Shown piece after piece: positions 36,626 through 46,652 of a DNA stretch of 50,926 nt. This DNA comes from Novosphingobium sp. AP12 (lineage in GTDB: Bacteria; Pseudomonadota; Alphaproteobacteria; Sphingomonadales; Sphingomonadaceae). The position numbers and the translations under genes were made by a program. Each line of letters begins with the position of its first letter. Within the stretch, counting starts at the first letter, position 1. The notes below the pieces were generated by a model. It was not told where the DNA came from. It saw only the letters and a list, made by a program, of their open reading frames with translations, and searched no databases. The DNA lies in NCBI RefSeq assembly GCF_000281975.1, contig NZ_AKKE01000129.1, positions 1-50,926 on the forward strand. The letters run 5' to 3'.

Positions 36626-36775
36626 GGCTCTCACGAATCCCTTGCCTGCGGCAGCGCAACAACGCCGCCCTCGACCATGCCCCTTAGACAAATTGAGCCT
36701 CGGTGCAAGTTCCCTAGGCGTATGAATAGCCTGCCGCGCTGGCCTATCGCACGGGTGAAGCCTAGAGCGGGGGCC

Positions 36776-37714
36776 ATGAGTCGCATCCGCACACTGATCG
36801 CGCTGGCCATTGCCGTGGGCGCAACCCCGGTTTTTGCCTCCGTCCCCGCCAGCGCCAAGGCCCCCGCCGTCAGCACGCCGTTGACGCCCGCCAAGTTCGC
36901 GGCCGCCTGTGCGCGCCGTGACGGCTGGCTCGATCCGGCGCCGCCTGCCCGCATTTTCGCCAACACCTGGGACGTGGGCACCTGCGGCATCACGGTGATG
37001 TTCATCACGAGCGACCAGGGCCATGTCCTCGTCGACGCGGGCGCGATCGGCGCCGCCCCGCTGGTGCTGGCCAACATCCGCCGCGCCGGGTTCGACCCCA
37101 AGGACGTGCGTTGGATCGTCGCCACTCACGAGCACCACGACCACGTCGGCGCGCTCGCAGCGCTGCAGCGCGCGACAGGGGCCAAGGTCGCGGCACTCGC
37201 TCCACAGAAGGCCGTGCTCGAAACAGGCAAGCCCAATCCCAACGACCCGCAGTTCAACGGCATGAAGCCGATCGAGCCCGTCCGCGTCGACCGCACGCTT
37301 GCCGATGGCGACAGCGTGGTCGTCGGCAAGATCGCCCTCACCGCGCATGCGACACCGCTCCACGCGCCGGGGTCGACCAGTTGGACATGGCAGTCCTGCA
37401 CCACCGGGCTCGAGTGCCAGATGATCGCCTATGCGGACAGTTCCTCGACGATCTCCTCTGACGGCTACCGTTTCAGTGACCATCCCGACCGTATCGCCGG
37501 CGTGCGTGCGGGCATCAAGGCGATCAGCGCGCTTCCCTGCGACATCCTGCTAACGCCGCACCCATCAGCCAGTGCCATGATGGAACGGTTTGCGGGCACC
37601 AAGCCCCTTGCCGATGCCAGTGCCTGCCGCAACTATGCTGCGGGTGCGCAGGGCAAGTTCGCCGCGCGACTCGCCGAAGAAGCCGGCAGCAAGACCACGG
37701 GAATTCGCAAGTGA
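36776..37714 (+). CDS. subclass B3 metallo-beta-lactamase
   Basis: The protein has 312 aa with a signal peptide (MSRIRTLIALAIAVGATPVFA). All zinc ligands of subclass B3 are present: His118, His120, Asp122 and His123 in THEHHDHVG, His196 in TPLHAPGSTSWTW, and His262 in LLTPHPSAS. ANTWDVGTCGITVMFITSDQGHVLVDAG is the usual B3 start. DSSSTISSDGYRFSDHPDRI matches the substrate-loop region. It should hydrolyse beta-lactams, possibly carbapenems, in the periplasm. The canonical TPGHTPG is TPLHAPG here. An ATG at 36722 would extend the N-terminus by 18 residues. Its stop overlaps prmA by 4 nt. No BlaI-type operator is seen before it. Confidence 0.88.
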   Translation: MSRIRTLIALAIAVGATPVFASVPASAKAPAVSTPLTPAKFAAACARRDGWLDPAPPARIFANTWDVGTCGITVMFITSDQGHVLVDAGAIGAAPLVLANIRRAGFDPKDVRWIVATHEHHDHVGALAALQRATGAKVAALAPQKAVLETGKPNPNDPQFNGMKPIEPVRVDRTLADGDSVVVGKIALTAHATPLHAPGSTSWTWQSCTTGLECQMIAYADSSSTISSDGYRFSDHPDRIAGVRAGIKAISALPCDILLTPHPSASAMMERFAGTKPLADASACRNYAAGAQGKFAARLAEEAGSKTTGIRK

Positions 37715-38613
37715 GCTGGAAAGTCACCGCCTTCGCCCCTCGGCCCGTCATCGAGGGCGCGCTCGTTGCGCACGAGGACGCGCTGGACTGGGACCACGAC
37801 ATCGTCCTCTCCGGCCGGGAGATCGCCGAGGACAAGCCCGAGGACTGGCAGCTTGAAGCCTGGCTGGACCGTAAGCCGACGCGCGGCGACCGGATCGCGA
37901 TCGCCGCACTTTTCGAAGGCGCCAAGCCGAAGCTCTCCGTCGAGGAACTGGCCGACACCGACTGGCTCGTGGTCAGCCAGCAGGGGCTCGAGCCGATCCG
38001 CGCCGGCCGCTTCCACGTCCACACCCCGGATCACCCCGAGGCGAACGAGCCGGGCGTCGTCGATTTCGTGATCCCCGCCAGCCAGGCGTTCGGCACCGGC
38101 CAGCACGCCACCACCGCCGGCTGCCTCGCGATGCTGACCCACATGAAGGCGCAGGGCCTCGTCGTGCGCAACTGCGCGGACATCGGCACCGGCACTGGCC
38201 TCCTCGCCTTCGCGGCGCTCTCGCTGTGGCCGCGCGCCCTGGCGACCGCGAGCGACATCGACGCGGTCTGCATCGACGTGGTGCAGGACAACGCGCGCGC
38301 CAACGGCGTGACGATGGGAGCGGGCCGGGGCGAACTGGTGATGACGGTGGCAGACGGCATGGCCCATCCGGTGCTCGACGCGCGCGGTCCCTACGACCTC
38401 ATCCTCGCGAACATCCTTGCCGGGCCGCTGGTGTCGCTGGCGCCCGACTTCGGCAAGGCGCTCGTGCCCGGCGGCCACCTGCTGCTTGCCGGTTTGCTGG
38501 AGACGCAGGAAGCCTCGGTGCGCGCCGCCTGCCGCAAGGCGGGGCTGCGGCTCGCCGCGCGACTGGTCAACGGCGACTGGTCGATCCTCTGGCTGCGCAA
38601 GCGCCGCGGGTAA
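37711..38613 (+). CDS. prmA: ribosomal protein L11 methyltransferase
   Basis: The protein has 300 aa from a GTG overlapping the beta-lactamase stop (GTGA). The N-terminal substrate domain (1-110) precedes the methyltransferase core: PASQAFGTGQHATTAGCLAML, DIGTGTGLLAFAALSLWPRA, and YDLILANILAGPLVSLAP with the NILA catalytic motif of PrmA. PrmA trimethylates L11. The pairing with a beta-lactamase gene in one transcript is unusual and could be a read-through arrangement. Confidence 0.92.
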   Translation: MSWKVTAFAPRPVIEGALVAHEDALDWDHDIVLSGREIAEDKPEDWQLEAWLDRKPTRGDRIAIAALFEGAKPKLSVEELADTDWLVVSQQGLEPIRAGRFHVHTPDHPEANEPGVVDFVIPASQAFGTGQHATTAGCLAMLTHMKAQGLVVRNCADIGTGTGLLAFAALSLWPRALATASDIDAVCIDVVQDNARANGVTMGAGRGELVMTVADGMAHPVLDARGPYDLILANILAGPLVSLAPDFGKALVPGGHLLLAGLLETQEASVRAACRKAGLRLAARLVNGDWSILWLRKRRG

Positions 38614-38616
38614 GCC

Positions 38617-38925
38617 TCAGGACAGGTAGAGGTCGAGGCCCTGCACGATACGGCATCGTTGCAGCATGGCCTTCTGCGCGTCTCGCGAGATCGGGCGGTC
38701 GAACGCAAAGCCGATGCGATCGCTCACCACCCAGCGCACGGTGCCCCGCACCGGCGGATGACCATCGAGGGCGAAGCTGAAGCGTTGCCCTTCGGCGATG
38801 TCGTCCTGCTCGACCACGAACTGGCACCCCTCCGAAGAGATGTGCCGCGCCACAACCGAAGCATAGGCGGAATGTTGGCGCTGGGTTTTCACTCCAACCT
38901 CGTCCGATTGCCTTAATACTCTCAT
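38617..38925 (-). CDS. PilZ-like domain protein, degenerate
   Basis: The protein has 102 aa. The fold pattern resembles PilZ: YASVVARHISSEGCQFVVEQDDIAEGQRFSFAL, then VRGTVRWVVSDRIGFAFDRPI. The c-di-GMP-binding RxxxR is not evident (RQHSAYA at 16-22), and the usual (D/N)xSxxG is represented only by HISSEG. Binding of c-di-GMP is doubtful. It is divergent from sciP across a 200-bp AT-rich region and convergent with prmA. Confidence 0.65.
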   Translation of the reverse strand: MRVLRQSDEVGVKTQRQHSAYASVVARHISSEGCQFVVEQDDIAEGQRFSFALDGHPPVRGTVRWVVSDRIGFAFDRPISRDAQKAMLQRCRIVQGLDLYLS

Positions 38926-39125
38926 GACCGAGGGTAATTAACGCAGGTGAAGCATGTGTAAACATGACAGCAACTTTTGATGCGAATTTTTACACAGATT
39001 TCACAACAACTTACGCAAACATGCCTAAAATCCCGTTAACTATTCACAGTGGTTTCAAATTAACGATTCTAGGTGATATTCCCTAACCACAGGGGGTTGG
39101 CAACCATCATCCGAGGGCCCAACCA
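38926..39125. promoter_or_regulatory. AT-rich divergent promoter region with CtrA-like half-sites
   Basis: This stretch is much richer in A+T than its surroundings. It holds three TTAAC half-sites: 38938-38942, 39036-39040 (TTAACTAT) and 39060-39064 (TTAACGAT). The latter two differ by one base from the CtrA half-motif TTAACCAT. A GANTC site (GATTC, 39065-39069), the CcrM methylation target, abuts the last. No exact TTAA-N7-TTAA is present. In Caulobacter sciP is activated by CtrA, so CtrA control here is plausible. Confidence 0.55.
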
Positions 39126-39428
39126 ATGATTGATACTGAATCCGCCCGTCCAAAGGTGGTAACCGGCCCGCTTGGCGAGCCGTTGAGCAAGGACACGCTT
39201 CCGCCTCCCAACACGTCTCGTTGGGTTGTGCGGCGCAAGGCCGAAGTGGTTGCAGCAGTCAATGGCGGACTGCTGACGATCGCCGAGGCGTGCGAGCGTT
39301 ACGACCTCACGCTGGAGGAACTGGCTTCGTGGCAGCGCTCGATCGAGCGTGAAGGCATGGCTGGTCTTCGTGCAACGCGCGTCCAGCACTACCGCCAGGT
39401 TCACGAGCGCAAGGCTCGTAACAGCTAG
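39126..39428 (+). CDS. sciP: SciP (DUF1153), CtrA-inhibiting cell-cycle regulator
   Basis: The protein has 100 aa. It carries the near-invariant alphaproteobacterial SciP sequence: VTGPLGEPLSKDTLPPPNT, RWVVRRKAEVVAAVNGGLL and TIAEACERYDLTLEELASWQ, ending in ATRVQHYRQVHERK. A helix-turn-helix spans about 45-70. In Caulobacter SciP binds CtrA and DNA to block CtrA-activated transcription in G1 cells. Size and residues indicate a full-length protein. It stands alone, with TTAAC half-sites upstream and a hairpin after the stop. Confidence 0.93.
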   Translation: MIDTESARPKVVTGPLGEPLSKDTLPPPNTSRWVVRRKAEVVAAVNGGLLTIAEACERYDLTLEELASWQRSIEREGMAGLRATRVQHYRQVHERKARNS

Positions 39429-39431
39429 GTT

Positions 39432-39460
39432 CGTCGTCCCCGCCCCTCGTGGGGACGACG
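39432..39460. terminator. palindrome between convergent sciP and ligA, possible shared terminator
   Basis: CGTCGTCCCC (39432-39441) and GGGGACGACG (39451-39460) form a perfect 10-bp stem with a 9-nt loop. No T run follows on either side, so termination would be weak. The sequence is of the same CGTCGTCCC type as the hairpins near 41650 and 20475, so it may be a resident REP-like element. Confidence 0.5.
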
Positions 39461-39467
39461 CCCTGCC

Positions 39468-41739
<2,272 letters not shown>

Positions 41740-41761
<22 letters not shown>

Positions 41762-42078
41762 ATCAATCCGAAGGACTGGGTACACTCGCGATGCCGAACG
41801 GTGAAGCGCTGTGGCTCCATCCCCTGTGTCACGTAGCCGACTCTGCAATGTGCCAAAGTCCCGTCAGGGTAGCGAATGTCGATACGCCCACTCGCGTCCG
41901 AGCCGTTCCACTTGCCCCAGTAGGCTCCATCCACGTTGTGTAACAGCGCAGCCGATTTACCGTTCAAAATGAGAGTTCCGCCCTCGATCTTTTCGTCGAC
42001 GTCCACCGCGAACATGGGGGGCTGTGAACACCCTCCCAACACTGCGAACAAGATGACGGCTGCACGTCTTCTTGCCAT
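41740..42078 (-). CDS. small lipoprotein of unknown function
   Basis: The protein has 112 aa. The signal peptide and lipobox are MARRRAAVILFAVLGGCSQPP (lipid-modified Cys18). The mature domain (FAVDVDEKIEGGTLILNGKSAALLHNVDGAYWGKWNGSDASGRIDIRYPDGTLAHC) looks like a small beta-rich fold, and three cysteines remain in all. The ATG shares one base with the recN stop (TGATG), so it is coupled to recN. Its last codons (IPTSSRT) and stop are made of REP-like repeat sequence, so the C-terminus may have been altered by the element. No known family recognised. Confidence 0.68.
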
Positions 42079-43742
42079 CAAACCCTCACCAGCAACCTGT
42101 CCGCCTGAGCCCTGGCCTCATCCGTAACTTCGGCGCCGGAGAGCATGCGGGCGATCTCTTCCTTGCGTTCGGCGGCGGTGAGCGGGGTGACGGACGTGCG
42201 CGTCACCGTGCCCTGGCTCGACTTGGCGATCATGTAGTGCCGGTCCCCGCGCGCGGCGACCTGCGGGGAGTGGGTGACCGCCAGCAACTGCCCGCCGGAC
42301 GCCAGTCGCGCCAGCCGTTCGCCGATGGCGTCCGCCACCGCGCCGCCGACACCGCGGTCGATCTCGTCGAAGATCACCGTCGCCGCGCCGCCCTCTTCCG
42401 CCAGTGCGACCTTGAGCGCGAGGATGAAGCGCGAGAGTTCGCCGCCGCTGGCGATCTTGGCGAGCGGAGCGAAGTCGGCGCCGGGGTTGGTGCTGATCAG
42501 GAATTCGACCGCGTCCATGCCGTGCGCGCCCCAGCGCTCCTCGACCTGGCGGATCACCGAGGTCTGGAAGCGCGCGGCGTCGAGCTTGAGCGGCGCGAGT
42601 TCGGCGGCCACCGCCGCGTCGAGGCGCTTCGCGGCGGCGCGGCGCAGGTCGTGCAGCGCGCCGGCCTTTTCGCGGTAGACCAGGGCGGCCTTCTGCGCGG
42701 CCTGTTCCAGCGCGGCGATGTGTTCGTTCCCGCCCTCGATCGCGTCGAGCGCAGCGCGCATCTCGATCATTTTTGCGGGCAGGTCGTCTGGCTGGCAGGA
42801 GTGCTTGCGGCCGGCGGCGCGCAGTTCGAACAGGCGGGTCTCGATGCGGTCGAGTTCGTCGGGGTCGAACGCCAGAGCGTCGGCGGCGCGGTTCAGCGCG
42901 TCCTCGGCCTCGCTCGCCTCGATCACCGCGCGGTCTAGCGCGGCGGCGGCTTCGGCCAGGAGTTCGTGTTCGCCCGCGATGTGGTCGAGCCGCCGCGAAC
43001 CACCGCGCATTCGGGCCAGCGCCGAGTCGGAGCCCGTCCACAGGTGCTGGAGCGCGGCAAGGTCGTCTGCCAGCTTCTCGCCCTTCTGCATCTGTGCGCG
43101 GGCGGATGCGAGTTCGTCTTCCTCACCCGCCTCGGGCGCGATGGTGGTGAGTTCGGCGAGGTGCGCGAGCAGCAGATCCTGGTCCTCGGCCGCGCGATCG
43201 ACCTGGGCGCGGGCGTTATCGAGCGCGTCACGCGCGGCGCGCCAGTCCTTCCACGCCGCCTCGACGCCTGCCACTTCGCCGCCTGCGAACCGGTCAAGCA
43301 GGGCGCGGTGGCCGCGCGCGTTGACGAGCCCGCGGTCATCGTGCTGGCCGTGGATCTCGACCAGCGCGGGCGCGATCTCGCGCAGCAGGGCAACGCCAAC
43401 GGGCTGGTCGTTGAGGAAGGCCTTGGAGCCGCCGTCTGCCTTGAGCTGGCGCTTGAGGATCAGCGGCTCACCGGGTTCGAGTTCGAGACCGGCATCGTCG
43501 ATCACGGCCAGCACCTGCGGCGGCAGCGCGGCAAAGTCGAAGCTGGCGGTGACGCCCGCCCTCGCCTCCCCGGCGCGGACGAGGCCGCTGTCCGCCCGGT
43601 TGCCGAGCACGAGGCCCAGCGCGTCGAGCAGGATCGACTTGCCCGCGCCCGTCTCGCCCGTGAGGACGCCGAGACCGCGTGCGAAATCCAGATCGAGGGC
43701 CTCGATCAGGACGATGTTGCGAATAGAGAGCCGGCTCAACAT
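42078..43742 (-). CDS. recN: DNA repair protein RecN (SMC-like)
   Basis: The protein has 554 aa. Walker A is GETGAGKS (29-36) after MLSRLSIRNIVLIEALDLDF. A central coiled coil follows. The signature is KIASGGELSRFILALK, and Walker B is TVIFDEIDRGVGG with AVTHSPQVAARGDRHYMIAK after it. RecN gathers broken DNA ends for RecA-dependent repair and is SOS-induced in many bacteria. A LexA box abuts the start codon, and no ribosome site is visible, so the message may be leaderless or nearly so. The start is fixed by the conserved N-terminus. Confidence 0.95.
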   Translation of the reverse strand: MLSRLSIRNIVLIEALDLDFARGLGVLTGETGAGKSILLDALGLVLGNRADSGLVRAGEARAGVTASFDFAALPPQVLAVIDDAGLELEPGEPLILKRQLKADGGSKAFLNDQPVGVALLREIAPALVEIHGQHDDRGLVNARGHRALLDRFAGGEVAGVEAAWKDWRAARDALDNARAQVDRAAEDQDLLLAHLAELTTIAPEAGEEDELASARAQMQKGEKLADDLAALQHLWTGSDSALARMRGGSRRLDHIAGEHELLAEAAAALDRAVIEASEAEDALNRAADALAFDPDELDRIETRLFELRAAGRKHSCQPDDLPAKMIEMRAALDAIEGGNEHIAALEQAAQKAALVYREKAGALHDLRRAAAKRLDAAVAAELAPLKLDAARFQTSVIRQVEERWGAHGMDAVEFLISTNPGADFAPLAKIASGGELSRFILALKVALAEEGGAATVIFDEIDRGVGGAVADAIGERLARLASGGQLLAVTHSPQVAARGDRHYMIAKSSQGTVTRTSVTPLTAAERKEEIARMLSGAEVTDEARAQADRLLVRV

Positions 43743-43757
43743 GTTCGCGAAGCGTTC
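43743..43757 (-). promoter_or_regulatory. LexA (SOS) operator abutting the recN start
   Basis: GTTC-N7-GTTC (43743-43746 and 43754-43757) is a perfect alphaproteobacterial LexA box. On the coding (minus) strand it reads GAAC-N7-GAAC followed directly by ATG. A weak promoter, GTGACG, 17 nt, then TAGAAC, overlaps its upstream half and would give a leader of only a few bases. Confidence 0.82.
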
Positions 43758-43823
43758 TAGCCGATGGAAAGCCGCGCGTCACCCCGCTTCGCGCGTGCGG
43801 CGCTGCGGTTCAGCAGGTTTGCT

Positions 43824-43994
43824 TCATGACAGTCCGCCGGCCAGGAAATGCAACCCGAACACGATCCAGACCACCACGAATATGCCCACTATCGCGATGA
43901 GTTCCGGCTTCAAGTCGGGAAATGCCGGGTGCCGGTTCCGCCCCTTGCCACGGTCAAGGTCGGGACCGGACGTAAAATCGTGCTTCATATCCAT
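43824..43994 (-). CDS. small single-span membrane protein
   Basis: The protein has 56 aa from the ATG at 43994 (or 54 from 43988). A charged, His- and Arg-containing N-terminus (MDMKHDFTSGPDLDRGKGRNRHPAFPDLKP) leads to one membrane helix (ELIAIVGIFVVVWIVFGLHFLAGGL). It has no characterised family that I know. The ribosome site is weak. It lies between recN and the second TonB receptor. Confidence 0.5.
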   Translation of the reverse strand: MDMKHDFTSGPDLDRGKGRNRHPAFPDLKPELIAIVGIFVVVWIVFGLHFLAGGLS

Positions 43995-44031
43995 CGCGCA
44001 AAAAAGCCCTTCACCCCTGAAGAACCCAAGC

Positions 44032-44059
44032 CGGCAGCCGGTACGTCGTCCGGCTGCCG
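44032..44059. repeat. 10-bp palindrome upstream of the small membrane protein gene
   Basis: CGGCAGCCGG (44032-44041) and CCGGCTGCCG (44050-44059) are perfect inverted arms around 8 nt. No T run follows on either strand. It could be a weak terminator for the TonB receptor gene on the minus strand, 119 nt past its stop. Confidence 0.4.
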
Positions 44060-44177
44060 TCATTGGTTTCCACCGCGTTAGCGAAACAGGGTTAAGGCTT
44101 TTCCGTAATATGAAGAAATTACTAAATTTTCATTCTGCAATCGATTTAGCCACCTAAACCGATCACCGTCCGTCGCA

Positions 44178-46652
44178 TCAGAAGTTCGAGCTGATCGTGA
44201 AGCCCCAGGTGCGCGGATCGCCGGGAAGCCCTGCGATCAGGCCGGTGTTGCCGGGGCCGACGAAGAGCTGTTCGAAGTAGTTCTCGTCGAAGGCGTTGCG
44301 GACCCAGCCGTAGACGTTGAAGCCCTCGTCGGTGCGGAAGCCGGCACGGAAGTTGTGCAGGCTGTACCCGTCGACCCAGGTGTAGGCGGAAGGGCTGGGG
44401 TTGGACGAGAAGTTCGAGCGGACGCTGCCGTCATAGCCGATGTACGCCTCGCCATCCTTGCCGAGCAGCGAGACCGGGGTATTGGCCTCGGCGCCGAACG
44501 AGAACGACCACTTCGAGACGCCGGGCAGGCGCTGGCCGGAGATGTCGCAGTTGGCCGGGCTGAGCGCGCCGGGAACGCCGGGCGCTCCGGGGGTCTGCGT
44601 ACCGGTGACGATGGTGCCGCCGGACAGTTCGGGCGGGCACGGCGCATCGACGAACTTCTTGTAGGTGGCGTCGGTGTAGGCGCCGTTGACGTAGGCGTTG
44701 AACCGCTCGCTCGGGCGGACCGAGAAGTCCGCTTCCACGCCCTGCGAACGCACTTCACCCGCATTCGCGAGGTAGCCGCGCAGCACGCCGTACTGGCCGT
44801 TGTTCACGTTGGCCTGGTAGTTGGTGATGTCGGAGCGGAAGATCGAGAGGTTGAAGGTCGCGCGGCGATCCCAGAACTGGGTCTTGATGCCTGCTTCGTA
44901 GTGGTGGACCGATTCCGGCTTTACCGTCGCGGAGGCGAGGATCGGGTTGTTCTGCGCATCGACCGGAACGCCGTTCTGGTTGATGCCGCCCGACTTGAAG
45001 CTCTTGGCATAAGTCGCATAGAGCAGGACGTCCGGCGCAACCTTGTAGCTCGCGGTGAAGTCGTAGCTGAAGTTCCAGTCGCTGAACTTGGGCGAGATTT
45101 CCTGCGGCGTGTAGATCGCGAGCTGCGCGGTTTCACGGGCGGTGTAGCTGCCATCGAGGATCAGCTCGGTGCCCTGGCCGTTGAAGACGCGGCGCTGGTA
45201 GAAGCCGTCCTTCTTGTCGTAGTTCAGGCGCACGCCCGGCTGCAGGGTCAGTTCGGGGGTCACGTGCCAGCTCAGCTGGCCGAACAGCGCGGCGCTGGTG
45301 TTCTTGAGGTACTGCGTGTTGTAGGCGACGAGGCCGTTGAGCACCGAGGGATCGTTCGACAGCGCATTGGACGGCGCGATGCTCCAGCGGCTGGCGGCGG
45401 CGCCCTGCGCCTCGGTGCCCTGCGTATCGATGCGCTGGTAGAAGCCGAAGGCGCCGACCACGAAGTCGATCTTGTCGCTGCTGTAGTTGTAGCGCAGTTC
45501 CTGGGTGTACTGGTCCTGCTGCGAGGGGTTCTGTGACAGGGCGACGATCGGCAGGCCGGTGAAGTCGCGGTCGTTCGAAGGGTCCCAGTCCCAGAAACGC
45601 CAGGCCGTGACCGAGGTCAGCGTGCCCTCGCCCAGTTCCCACTTCACGCGCAGCGAAGCGCCGCCGATCTTGTTCTTGGCCTTGAGCGGCGTGTCGAGAT
45701 CGGTCAGGCGGTCGAACGGATTGGTGCTCGGCGGGGCGTAGTTCTGCGCAGCCGCCAGCGCGGCGAACTGGCGGTTGAGCGCGCGCTGGGTCAGGCCCGT
45801 GCGCACGTAGACCGAGCCGCAGCAGTCCGCGTCCTGGTTGCTGAAATCGCCCGCAAGCGTCACGTCGATCGTGTCGGTGGGCTTCCACAGCAGCTGGCCG
45901 CGGAGGCCCAGGTTGTCCTGGCTCTGGATGTGCTGGTCGGTGACGACGTTGTAGATGGTGCCCTTGCGGCTGGTCGACGAGACGGCGAGGCGCGCCGCCA
46001 GCGTCTCGGACAGCGGGCCGGAGATCGCGGCCTTGGCCTGCTTGAAGTTGTAGTTGCCGACCGAGACCTCGGCCTTGCCCTCGAAATCGAAGGTCGGCTG
46101 GTTGGTGGTGATGTTGATCGCGCCGGCGGTGGTGTTCTTGCCGTAGAGCGTGCCCTGGGGGCCGCGCAGCACTTCGACCTGCGCCACGTCGAGGAAGTCG
46201 AACGTCGCCGACGCCACGCGCGAATTGTAGACATCGTCGACGTAGATGCCGACGCCCTGCTCGATGCCGTCGTTGGTCAGGCCGAACGGAACGCCCAGGC
46301 CGCGGATGTTGACGGCGGTGTTGCGCGGGTTCGACGAGTAGTATTGCAGCGTCGGCGTCAGCTGCTGGAGGCGGCCGACGTTGAAGGAACCTGTGGAATC
46401 GATGTGGTCCCCGCCCACGACCGAAATCGCCAGCGGCACTTCCTGGCTCGATTCGTTGCGGCGGCGCGCGGTCACGACGATGTCGCTGCCGCGATCATGC
46501 GCCCCGGTGCCGACCGAAGTGGAGGACTGGTCGTCGTCCGCGGCTGCGGCAGGAGCGGCCGCAGCTTCCTCGGCATGAGCCGCGGGCAGTCCGGTGACCG
46601 CCGAGGCGAGCATGGTGGTGGCAAGGAGAGTGCGGCGGACGAACGATTGCAT
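44178..46652 (-). CDS. TonB-dependent receptor (no STN domain)
   Basis: The protein has 824 aa from MQSFVRRTLLATTMLASAVTGLPAAHA. The TonB-box region is DIVVTARRRNESSQEVPLAISVVGG. The plug has VEVLRGPQGTLYGKNTTAGAINITTNQP, and the barrel ends in PRTWGFTISSNF with terminal Phe. It imports an unknown ligand using TonB energy. The type is the large sphingomonad group often linked to plant-derived or aromatic compounds rather than iron. AGGAT lies about 10 nt before the ATG at 46652. A TTG at 46661 is an alternative start. No sigma or anti-sigma gene is adjacent. Confidence 0.9.
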   Translation of the reverse strand: MQSFVRRTLLATTMLASAVTGLPAAHAEEAAAAPAAAADDDQSSTSVGTGAHDRGSDIVVTARRRNESSQEVPLAISVVGGDHIDSTGSFNVGRLQQLTPTLQYYSSNPRNTAVNIRGLGVPFGLTNDGIEQGVGIYVDDVYNSRVASATFDFLDVAQVEVLRGPQGTLYGKNTTAGAINITTNQPTFDFEGKAEVSVGNYNFKQAKAAISGPLSETLAARLAVSSTSRKGTIYNVVTDQHIQSQDNLGLRGQLLWKPTDTIDVTLAGDFSNQDADCCGSVYVRTGLTQRALNRQFAALAAAQNYAPPSTNPFDRLTDLDTPLKAKNKIGGASLRVKWELGEGTLTSVTAWRFWDWDPSNDRDFTGLPIVALSQNPSQQDQYTQELRYNYSSDKIDFVVGAFGFYQRIDTQGTEAQGAAASRWSIAPSNALSNDPSVLNGLVAYNTQYLKNTSAALFGQLSWHVTPELTLQPGVRLNYDKKDGFYQRRVFNGQGTELILDGSYTARETAQLAIYTPQEISPKFSDWNFSYDFTASYKVAPDVLLYATYAKSFKSGGINQNGVPVDAQNNPILASATVKPESVHHYEAGIKTQFWDRRATFNLSIFRSDITNYQANVNNGQYGVLRGYLANAGEVRSQGVEADFSVRPSERFNAYVNGAYTDATYKKFVDAPCPPELSGGTIVTGTQTPGAPGVPGALSPANCDISGQRLPGVSKWSFSFGAEANTPVSLLGKDGEAYIGYDGSVRSNFSSNPSPSAYTWVDGYSLHNFRAGFRTDEGFNVYGWVRNAFDENYFEQLFVGPGNTGLIAGLPGDPRTWGFTISSNF

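Noticed and set aside
36660..36720. Search for a BlaI-type palindrome before the metallo-beta-lactamase
   Set aside because: No TACA...TGTA inverted arms found, so I do not place this gene under BlaI.
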